A stretch of DNA of 64,000 nucleotides from Acanthopleura granulata (taxonomy: Eukaryota; Mollusca; Polyplacophora; Chitonida; Chitonidae). The position numbers were made by a program, and so were the translations under genes. Under the pieces are notes generated by a model. That model had not been told where the DNA came from and made no database searches. It saw only the letters and a list, made by a program, of their open reading frames with translations. Below, one piece after another: positions 20,162 through 31,100 of this stretch. Position 1 is the first letter of the stretch; each line of letters starts with the position of its first letter. The stretch lies in the NCBI GenBank assembly GCA_016165875.1, contig JABBOT010000007.1:21039703-21103702 (forward strand), given 5' to 3'.

Positions 20162-23100
20162 CCATGAATGAATGAATGGTTATGGTTTTACTCCACATCG
20201 GCAATTTTGCAGCCATGTCGTGGCGAGAACATGTTTTTAACAATGAATCAGTCTGGGGTTTTCAAGGAAAAAATATGAACATGCAAAACAGGCGTGATTA
20301 AACCAGGTGAAACAACTGGGTTAAAACTCGACAACTACAATAATTGTCAAACTTCTGATATGAATATATGAACTAGAAATCGGTATAATATAATAGGAAT
20401 TATATCTTATAATACAATCCTATATACGTTAACTAATCATTGACAGGATCTCAACCGACGCTGTAAAATAGGTCAAATATATATCCTTGCTGAATATGAG
20501 CAGAATCGACACAGTCAACCAGGATGTGTTTTATGCGGCCCTGCTCAACACATCCAACACATTCGGGACCACTGCTCCCATCCAAGATAAAACTGCGTGT
20601 TAGGCGAGAATGCCTAACACGGCATCTTGCTAAAACTTCTTGTTCTCTACAAAACATACCAAGAGTATAAGAATTATAGCCAATGACAGGAAAAATAGCA
20701 TGAAGATTGTTACTTACCTGCAGGTCCCATTCATTCTGCCAAAGGCGAGGAATATATTTAAAAATATTAGATTTAAAAGCAGTATGAGGAAATTTAATAT
20801 TAGATGGGGGTTGTTAAGGGCAGCTCTCACCTCCCTTTCTACGACTGTGTTTTCATGGATACCAATACGACTTGATATCCAGCAGAATATAATATCTTTG
20901 CTTCTTTTAATTGACTTTCTATGAATGGTAAATATCTCTAATATTATAGATTTTTCAATATATTATTTACCACTGCCAAAAGGCAGGATAACGAATCACT
21001 ACATATCAATGCCCTCTGGGCACACCCAGAGCAAACATATGATAAAGCCAGAAATATAACTCTGGCCTAGGCAAAAAAGATTGAAGATGACTGAAGACAA
21101 AGAGAAGGAAATCGTTGTTCATAGACTGTCGCAGCCGCAACACTGTCCCCATTCTTTGACACGTCAGTATATATAAATTTATAATCCGGATAATTAGTAT
21201 TAACTTAAGCGAAGCTCTGCTCAATTATACCACTCTTTATATCTGATTTCTCATGTTGGGCATAGATCAAATGTTAATTTATGTTGTTGAAGAAGCCAGG
21301 GATTAGACTCCAGAAAAGAAATCGAAGCTATGTCCTCCAGCTTGATGTTACCTTCAACAATATGACCCCAAACACGAACACCAAACGAAGGAATCTTGTT
21401 GAGACATTTTTTTATATTTATCTACGTATCATGAATTAAAACACAGTGGTAGGCAGGCTTTGTTGGGTGAACTTTAAGCTTCTTAGTGTACTGAAGGCTT
21501 AGTGTTATACGCCTGTAATATGAAGTAGCCTCATTAACCTCGATGTATAAACTTTCTACTGGTGAAGTTCTAAATGCACCAAAGCTGAGCGTCAAACCTT
21601 GGTGATGGACCGGATCCAACATTTTAAGATGTGATTTCCTTGCGGAGCCACAAATGTTCGATCCATAGTACAATTTAGGCCTCACCAGAGAACCATATAA
21701 ATTTAATAAAACAGGATACGACCTTAATTATATCGAGAGTCTTTATACACTTAGCTTTGAGAATGTTAATATGTGGTATAAAACATGCCTTGCCATCAAA
21801 AAAAGCTCCTAAAAATTTATTGTAGGCTACAATCCTGATTGGCTCGCCACAGAAATAAAGTTCAGGGTCCAAATGAACTTTTCGCTTGTCGCAAAAATGG
21901 ATACCAACGGTTTTAGATGGAGAAAATTAAAAACATTGGCAATTGTCCATTTCTCCATCTTTTTTAGAAAAAGCTGCAATTGCCGTTCCATGTTATTCAT
22001 AATTTTAGCGCTGTAGCACACAAGAAAATCATCTACATATAAAGAGCCCTCTGTTTCAGTGGTAAGAGTTTTAGCCGTTCTATTTATTTTGATGGTAAGA
22101 ATACTGCTCTAGGGTACACCCATTTCCTGCTCATGCACCCCACCCGTACCTTAAACTGACGGTCAGATAAAATTGTTATATGAATAATGGTAAGCAATCT
22201 TTTAAACCCATATCAGAAAGGTCTTTTAAATTACCAAATTTCCATGTGGTGTTGTAGGCTTTTCGAGGTCGAAAAATATCGAAACCACATGTTCATTGTT
22301 AATAAAACCATCACAAATATAAGTTTCAAGTTGAACAAGGTGATCTAAAGTAGATCTTCGTATATTAGACAAGAGCTTGTTGGTTTCAAGAAACTAAACA
22401 AGTCTATTATTAGTGATCCCTCCTTTAATCTTACAGACGCAGCTGGTAAGAGCTATGGGACGGTAAGTGTTTGGATCACTATGACCCTTACCCGGTTTTG
22501 GAACCGGAGTAATATACGCCTGTTTCCATGACTGAGGAAAATTACCAGTTATCCCAATATCATTAAGTAAGTCCAAGAGAGTCTCAAGCGGCTCAGATGG
22601 TAAATGATTCAGAAGCTTACAATACATATTATCCCGGCCGCACGCTGTATCGTGTGCCCTTTTTAGAGCAGTTTTAAGCCCTTGAATTGAATGAAGACGA
22701 TTAAAGTCTCTAAATTTTTAGACGACAAGGGCAATTTAACCTTGTCCTTCTGGTCTTTATTATGTTGAAATTCAGGAGAATAATTCTTAGAAGAAGATCT
22801 CTAGTTTCTCCTAGTTTATTGTCCATGTCAAATGGAGATGTTAATCTCTTAAATGCTGAACTTTGATTTGATTGTTTTTGTCATTAAGTTTCTGAAGCAT
22901 GTTCCAGGCCTTACCCATACGTGTTTTTGACATAATGCCTAAAGCAAAGTTCCGCCAACCAGATCATCTCCTGGACCTAATTACTCGACGAGCTGTAGCC
23001 CTAAAAATACGATCCTGGTGTAAGTTATTATTATTAAGGCGATCATTAATATTTCGGTGTGCTTTTTTACGGCCCTTAATGGCCTTACGACAGTAATTAT

Positions 23101-24138
23101 TATACCAGGGTTTACTTTTGGATTTCAGATTTGTCGAGACCTTGGGGATGGTTTTATCAACTGCTGTTAATACGAGGTCAAGAAATTTGAACAAAGAATC
23201 ATCTGCAGCATTGAAATTCTCTGGAGTGATGTCAGCCCCACAGAACATCTGAAATGCTATCCAGTCTGCTTTTACCCCCATAGGAGGTTTGGGCATTAAA
23301 ATCTTCCATAATTATGAAAGGAGTTGGCTGTCTTTTAAATTATGCAACTGCGAAAATGACAAAGCTGAATGAGGAGGAACATAAACTGAGCATAAAATGA
23401 TGGTTTCTGATAAAGAAACACGGACGGCAACATCCTGAATTCCAGTAACGAGAGCAACCGGGTTACGAATTATATCATTATTCATGAAAACGGCGCAAGC
23501 TCGCGCCTCCTCATTAGAATAAGTGGTATCATATAATTTTTAATTGATATTTTATCTTTGTCACATGTCTACAGGCGAGTTTCCTGAAGACAAAGGGCAA
23601 CTGGATTTAAAAATATAACTAGCTATGTTATTTCAATAAAACTAACCTTAAGACCTCGACAATTTTGCTGTATAATTTTGTCTACGGAAAACATTATGGA
23701 GGAAAACGTAGTGGCGACTTGTGTTTGGACCGTTCTTGGAGATCTCCCAGGTGCAGACGATATATCCATCACGTCTGGAACCGATGTTGAAGTATCAAAG
23801 TCCTCCAACGATCCAAACTTATTAAATATTTGGATAGGGTCACTAATGGCTTTAAGGGGACGCTCTAAGGCACCACTAGGATTATCCCTTTCCTGGTTTT
23901 TAGTAGATTTATATTTTTCGCGCGCTGCATTCTGTGCTGATTCAACGGGTTGATAGGATTTCGCTCTAATTGCACATGGTCAGACAAAGAAACAGCAGGT
24001 ATGTCATCTGCTAGTGAATGTAGAAAATAATATTCTATTCCACCATGGGCGGTAATTGTAAATCTGGTAGTCCAAAAAACGGGATACCCGGTGGTCTCGC
24101 AGAATGTCGCTTCAAGGCCACTATGGACCCAATCTAAA
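20162..24138 (-). mobile_element. Nearly complete but decayed RNase H-bearing LINE
   Basis: Read on the minus strand from 24138: an ORF1 C-terminal piece (GGIEYYFLHSLADDIPAVSL), then the ORF2 endonuclease start (DKIIQQNCRGLKVSFIEI, near 23690-23630). Next come an endonuclease/linker block (KADWIAFQMFCGADITPENF), RT blocks (WKQAYITPVPKPGKGHSDPN at about 22540, then DDFLVCYSAKIMNN) and RT thumb pieces. RNase H (IYTDVSKNGD region, about 21170), the terminal zinc knuckle CVGC..GRIKHILVDCVD (about 20550) and a 3' UTR ending in CATTCATTCATT at 20162 follow. Numerous stops and frameshifts are present. The order endonuclease-RT-RNase H is typical of I-group LINEs; the clade is inferred. Confidence 0.85.
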
Positions 24139-26266
24139 CTTTAAATACATTTGGATTGTCTGAGGACCTTCAACTTCATTTGCAGACGTGATGGACATGT
24201 CACCTGCACCTCGAAGGTCTAACAGATGTCAATTAAGGGTCGCCTACGCCCTCAACATAAATCTCCTATTCACCTCCATCCATAATGACTATATACGATA
24301 AAATTATACAGAGGAACTGTAGAGGTACCGCTAGTCCAAAATCTAATAACTAGTAGAAATCCAATTGCCCTATATCTTCAGAAGAGTCACCTAAATCCAT
24401 CTCATAAAGATAAAATATCCCTTAAATATTACACCATTCACAGAACTTATTCCTCTGAGGAAAAGGGACCGTGAGGTTGCTCTTCTATCTTCGTGAACAA
24501 TAATGTTACTCACATTTCTGATGCTCTCGATACGGAGCTTCAGTCTGTGGCTGTTTGTGCTTCTTTGTCGGAAATAGTCACTTTGTATCCGGTTTATGTT
24601 CCTCGTCATTCTTCTTTGTTACTGGAGATTTCAATGCCCATAACGCTTATGGGGTAGTAATAATATAAATAATGAGGGCAAAATGGCCGAAGATTTTTTT
24701 CCAAAGATGAACCGTTTGATTTCAATGATTGTTCTCATACCTATTTAGGTGATGGTAATGGTCCGAAATCTGCTATCGATTTCAATATCACGTCACTTCT
24801 CCCGAGTTTTTCTTGGAAAATGCACCACCATGTATGTGGTAGCGACCATTTTCCTATTGCCCTAGAGCATCTCGCCTCAAGGCCTTTCAAACGTGTGCCT
24901 GCGTGGAAGATCGATAAAGCAGACTGGATCGTGTTTGAGATGATCTGTGGGGCTGACATCACTCCAAACAATCTCTGTGTTGCAGAAGATCTTTTGGTAA
25001 AATTTAATGAACTTCCATTAACAGCAACTGAAAGAAACGTCGTTTTGACCTCGACAAATCCCAAACCGAAAAGCAAACCTTACCATGATAATGGCTGTCG
25101 CAAAGCCATTGAAGACCGTGAAAAAGCTGCTAGCCTTTTCAATATATGTCCAATCCCAGGCTCGTATATTTAGAGCTAAGGCGCGTCGATTAATAAAGCC
25201 CAAGAAACGATCTTGTTGGCGGGACTTTGTTTCCGGCATTACGTCAAAAACACCCATACGTAAGGTCCGGAACATGGTTCAGAAACTGTACTGGAAAAGG
25301 GAGTCACTTCTCTTCGTCTTCCATTCTCATCCTCCATCTTTTCTGCACAGGCCAAGGTACCATACTCCTGGCTTCATCATATGTTTCTTCTGGGTATGCC
25401 CAGAATGCAGTGACTCATTATCCTGCCTTTTGGCAGTTGAGATTAATAAATTTAAAATCTAAATTAATTAGGCTGGCATAGAATACTAATTAAAACAGGA
25501 AAAAGATATATTTTGTTGGATACCAAGTCATACTGGGATCCATGGAAACACAGCCGTAGAGAGGGAAGCCAAGACTACCCTTAAGAAGGCAGTATGTAAG
25601 GATAAAATACATGTACCTACTACCAATTTTATGTCAAACATTCTTAAATATATTCTTCCCCGTCTATGGCACGATGAGTGGGACTTGCAGGTCTATAATA
25701 AACTGCATGTTATTCATCCTGTGGTTACGTATGATTCTTACAGTGAAAATCTGTCTCGCAGAGACCAAGTCGTTTAAACACGGTCCCGTATAGGACATTC
25801 TCGTGTAACAAACAACTTTATCCTGGATGGAAGTAGTGCTCCTGAGTAATGAACAGTACGGCATCAAACATGTCCTGCTTGATTGCGTATACTTTGCTCC
25901 TGTCCCAGAAATATTCTATATAGTCGACCCTGCTCAATTCTATCTGCTTAACAACGTCGCTGAGGATACTGCCGTTCATTATTTGAAGGGTGTTGGATTA
26001 TGTCATTAAATATGGTTTCCAACAATATATACATGTATTTACAGTATTTGATGATACAATACATGTAAAAATGGAGGTTTTCAACTTTTATAAGATGTTT
26101 GTTTATTCTAACCGGTTCTTAAAAATGTTAGTTTCTTTGGGTTGATTTTGAGTGTTCATAAAGTGGAAAACTATTAAATGTTTCCTGGTTTCAACATGTT
26201 CTCGCCCGGATATGAATGAGGTACTACCGACCTGGCGTTAATCCAAATCATTCATTCATTCGGATC
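24139..26266 (+). mobile_element. RNase H-bearing LINE copy with the RT domain deleted
   Basis: Starts within ORF1, then the ORF2 endonuclease start (YDKIIQRNCRG, about 24295). Endonuclease blocks (CGSDHFPIALEHLASRPFKR, KADWIVFEMICGADITPNN) run to about 25270. The sequence then passes straight into RNase H (LYWKRESLLFVFH; later ILLDTKSYWDPWKHS/WIPSHTGIHGN region near 25520), so the whole RT is absent. The zinc-knuckle region and 3' UTR follow, with a CATTCATTCATTC tail at 26250-26266. It is arranged head to head with the preceding minus-strand copy. Confidence 0.85.
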
Positions 26267-26627
26267 AGATAAATATCACAAAAGTGGGTGTGTACATGGT
26301 CAACTATACACACACATGCAGTAGCCACTGTCATAATTAACCGGGTGCTTATTTACAGGAAATTGTCGAGTTAGTTTCGTAACATGAAATTTGGCGTGTA
26401 TATGGACAACTATATACACAGGTGATCTTCCAGTCTGACAATAGCGCAGTCCTGATATTAAATCGACTAATATTCTGTTTACTCGCGCTTATCTGAACAG
26501 AAAGATATTTTAAAAACATTAAAATAGCAAATTTTGCACATAAGTCGTCTTGGGCTCTGACTCCTCTGCAACAATAAACGACTCCTTGTTCCATTTTCTT
26601 CCGGGATGAGTAGCTATATTGTTTCTT

Positions 26628-26850
26628 GGGAGGCCTCCGTGGCTCTGTTGGCCTCAATGACCGAAAAGCCTTCAGGCAATGCGGTCTCTCTGAATTCAGT
26701 TTACGCTGGCTTCCTCCCCGGTCGTACGTGGGAACTTCTGCCAGTATCCTGCGGAATGTCGTCTGTTTCTTCTGGGCTCTGCCGTCGAATGAGTGAAGTA
26801 TTCTTGAGTACGGCGTAAAACATCAGTCAAGTAGGTAAATAAATAAATAA
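26628..26850 (+). mobile_element. SINE with conserved core and AAATAAATAAATA tail
   Basis: Begins GGGAGGCCTCCGTGGCTCTG, includes GGCTTCCTCCCCGGTCGTAC, the core around GAATGAGTGAAGTATTCTTG and the end ACGGCGTAAAACATCAGTCA, then AAATAAATAAATA. It matches copies at 32158 (+) and 28795 (-). It is non-coding. Confidence 0.85.
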
Positions 26851-26859
26851 GTTACAGTA

Positions 26860-27630
26860 TCTTCTCTTTAATCCCCTGCTTGATTAGCGATACTCGGATT
26901 ATCTCTCAGTAATCCCATACGAAAACACTAGCTGTGTCGTAGGACCCTGGACAAATTGTGGGAGGGGAAAGATTTCACTTATTTATCAAACTTTCTGACT
27001 GTTTGCTAACTCCAACTGTACTCACTGTTGATAATTAACTTTTTTAATTATATTATGATAGTATTAAGATCATATTTATTATTATAAAATGATACTTTTT
27101 ATTGATTTTCAATAATTTACACGCATTTCAGTATTCAGTGCTTTTTAAAAATTAGCTCAACTTTATTATCGTCATAGAAGTAGTACCCTGTCCAAACCGC
27201 TTCAGCTTAAAAAAAAAACTCGCCACATATATAAAAACTGCACACACGTACAGGCAAAATGTGTGCGTATATGATGTTTGTATCAATTGGAACATTAATA
27301 TTATTATATGTGTATCATAACGTTTATCATATCTATAAATTACGAACAATGGGGTACAATAGAAATTTATTGTAATTAAACACATTGCAATAGTAACCTA
27401 TATGGTTCAGCACCTGTACTGACTTTGATAAGCACTTGTCAAGTGTTTATGTTTGTGAAAAAATAAAAGAGTTAAATTATATTCACAGAAACTTATGGGT
27501 TTGGAGTTGGAAAACATCTCCATATGGCTCTACCGAACAGCTCAACTTGTAAGAGTCTATGGGGTCGAATGTTTAATTTAAATTAAATGCAATCGTTATT
27601 CCCTAATATAGCTCATATGTAAAATAAAAG
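26860..27630. other. No recognised feature
   Basis: AT-rich region directly downstream (in the minus-strand sense, intronic) of exon 1 of gene A. No repeat or coding block was identified. Confidence 0.4.
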
Positions 27631-27638
27631 GTACTTAC

Positions 27639-27675
27639 ACAGAACTAAGGCGAAGAGGAAACTGCACAATTCCAT
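27639..27675 (-). CDS. Gene A, exon 1: signal peptide
   Basis: ATG at 27675 opens MELCSFLFALVL, twelve codons plus one base, immediately followed by the consensus donor GTAAGT. The single overhanging T joins with the CA that opens 3606-4055 to give a Ser codon, so the phases match exactly. Gene B has an exon of identical length (37 nt) and phase, MEKYIFLFWIVL, at 40956-40992, which makes this assignment much stronger than hydrophobicity alone. The implied intron is about 23.6 kb and carries the Maverick remnant, the LINE pair and opposite-strand exons. A nearer alternative first exon was not found. The upstream text GACGACCGTAAG would be 5' UTR. Confidence 0.65.
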
Positions 27676-28131
27676 CTTACGGTCGTCTCGACTAAAACTG
27701 AAAAGCACAAGCATGGCATTTAAATGTTTGAAATACTTCCTCTCTTGTGAAATGCATTTTAGCGGAATCAAATTTCCACAGAAGTGATAACTTTGTTACA
27801 TGAGGATTAGGTTAACATCTTTAACAGAAATTTGTAACAACAGCCAAATATAGTTGAAAACCCAGCCGTTAAGAGTGTGATAATAAATGAAATGAAAAAA
27901 ATTTGGGTTTTGAATGATAACTTATGAATGATAACATACATATTCTTCCCAGTGATGTAGTTTAAAAAAGACACACGAAGCTCTGTGGGCTGAAATACCT
28001 ATAGAAATGATGTTCAACAGTCATCATCAGTGATTGCTCAGTTAATCTTACCTGTCTGTGTATGTTAATCCAGTAATCTTGGGACGTGCAAGGATAGGCC
28101 AGTGTTCTCTTATATATTCTCTTTGGTTGCC

Positions 28132-31100
28132 CTAATATAACTTATCGATTGACAAATGACGTTTCCAGCCGCGCCCAACAGCTAATCCCCACTGAACATC
28201 AGGCGTTACCTTTTCACGGGCTTTGAGTATCGACGTTTTGCCTGCGTCCCCATTCTGGTGACTTAATTTTGATTTTTTCGGCAAAGACTCTGCACAGTCG
28301 ACTCTATTTTCCATTTATTTTTAAATAAATACATGTATTTTTTCCTTACTCCATCGCTGTCGATGCTGTCGATCATTTTTTTTAAAGTCCGTTGGTTTAT
28401 CACGCCATCAAAACCATTCATTATTTCCCTGTTTTAACATGTTCTCGCCACGATATGGCTGAAACGTTGTCAGTGTCCAATTGCATATTCTATTGAGGAA
28501 TAAACACAGGAATTTAGACTGACGAACGCACTCTATGAGGTATTCAGATGTGTCAGTTTTGAAATCTGACTTGTTTTTCGGTATCTAAAAGGTAGAGTTG
28601 ACATGAATTTTGTTTTCCAGAGATTAAGAGTTAGTCTGTTGTGGACAAGACAGTCATTCATTTTCGTTGTTGCATCTGATATTGAATTTACGAGAGGCAA
28701 GGTCATAACAAGAGAGATGCAAGCATGCATCGTCTGCAAAGAGTATCAAATTGAGCAAAGTAGATGGAATAATATCTTTGATGTATTGTAGAAATATTTA
28801 TTTATTTCTTTATTTAATCGATTGGTGATTTACACCATATTCAAGAATATTTCACTTATACGACGGCAGCCAGTATTAAGGTGGGAGGAAACTGGGTAGA
28901 GCCCGGGGGGAAACCCACGACCATCCCCAGGTTGCTGGCCGATCTTCCCACGTGTGGTTGGGGAGTAAGCCAGTGTGATTTGAACTTGAACTCACAGCGA
29001 GCACATTGGTCGGAGGCTTCTGGGTAGTTGCGCTGCGCTAGCACGCTAAAAAACTGACCCACGGAGGCCCACTATAGTAGAAATAAGACATGGCCCAGAA
29101 TAGATCACTGGGGCACACAACAAAACATTGGCGGAGGAGAAGATAAAAATGATCATTTATAGGGACACATTCAGAGTATTGGCCAAGATGACCTTCAAAG
29201 CAGTTTTTGGCTGTGTTTCGGGCGCTGAGGTTTTCTAATTTATGTGAAAACGTTAAAGTTTACCCTATTAAGCGCATTTTTGAGATCTGTAAACATCGCT
29301 ACACTATCTTGTTTAAAGTCCGTTCCAACAATTAATTTCTGAAATACAGATTAACTGTGGCTTTTCAATGATGGTTCTAATACCTATTAACATCCGGGCA
29401 ATGGATGTTCTGCTATTGATCTCGCTGTCACCGATTCGTCAGTTCTTCTAGTTTTTTCATGGAAGATTCATGATGACCTTTGTGCCAGTGAACATTTTCC
29501 TATTATCCTTGAGCATATTACTTCTAATTCTTTGGAACCTGTAGCTAGGTGGAAATTCGATAAGGCAGATTGGATCGCATTTGAGATGTTCTGCAAGGCT
29601 GATATTACTCCAGAGAATCTCAAGATTGCAGATCATCCTTTGTTGGAGGACTAAATTGGTCAATCAGCTCATCATTTCAGTTTTCCTGAGGAACTGTACC
29701 TTAGTATGTTCGATCCGGTTCATCACCAACTTTATATGTTGAGGCTGGTGAGCCTTCCTTACATCACAGGCCCATGAAACTGGGCCTTCAGTATTGTACA
29801 AACCTTAAAGCACATCCAACAAACCCTGCCTACGACTGTGTTTTCCAACTATCATATGTAGATAAATATAATAAATGTCCTGGCAAGATCTCTTCTTTCG
29901 GTCTTCGTGTTCGGCTATATTTTGTGGAAACTGATATCAAGCTGGAGGAGATAGCTCAAGTGTCCTTTCCGGAGTTTCCCCCGTATAATTCAGCAAAGGT
30001 TTGTTGAAATTAAGGTTAAATATATGGAATGTAAGTTTATATATACTGACGGGTCAAAGAATGGGGACAGGGTCGCGTCTGCGGCTGTCTTGGAGAAGCG
30101 AGTCGCTTCCCTTGATCTTTTATCCTGATCTTGTGTTTTTTTTTCTGCAGAGGCCCGGGTTATACTCCTGGCTTTGTTTCTTATGGGTTTGTCCAGAAGG
30201 CAGTGACATGTAGTGACTCGATGTCTTGCATTGGAACAATTGCAAATAATAAATTTAAAAATCCATCAACTCTTGAAATATTATCGTTATACAGAAAACT
30301 GATTGAAAGAGATGTTCTATTGAATACCAAGTCATATAGATATCCACCGAAGCACAGTGGTAGACAGGGAGATTAAAGCTGCCCTGCATAAAAACGTTTC
30401 AAAAATGAGAATTCCTTTTACAGTGTACTGTCTTGAGATCAAATATTCTTAAATATATACGTCGCATTTGGCAGGGTGAATGGGAGCTGGGGGTTCACAA
30501 TAAACTGCACTCAAGGCATGTCTCTAAGAGACAACGTTCTGTGTTGGACACTCTTTTCCTGGATCGCTTCTGCGCTCACAAGTGTCTGTTGACTGCGCCT
30601 CTTTGCACACATCCGTCCTGATTTTTATATTTTAAATACTTTCTTAGTGTCCTGGTGGTTTGTTTTATTTGCCGTTTTTTCGGTTGACGGCTGGTATGCG
30701 AATGTCGGTTTAGACGCCTAGATTGGATTTGATGCTCAACACTGCACCAAGCCTATCCTGGTTGACTGTGTGCAATTTAAAGACGCACGGCAAAGGCTGT
30801 TAAATACAGTCGCTTGTAGTCCTTCGGCTGTCTGTGGTCCTAATGGAGTTCTTCAGTGGCTTCGCGGCAGGCTTCCTTGAGCATCTCAACGAGGATTTCA
30901 CGTAACTCTGAAACTGACTAAACTAATAGATATTTAATAATCAGTACATGCGAACAAATGCGTTCTGTAATAAGTTTTGAAAGTATTTGACCAGTTGCTT
31001 ACTTCTTACCCAGACATCGAGACATAGGTGATAGGATTAAGGCAGCTGTTTGAAATTACTAAGAAAGCCAGCGGAACATGAATTCCAGCGAGACGGAAAT

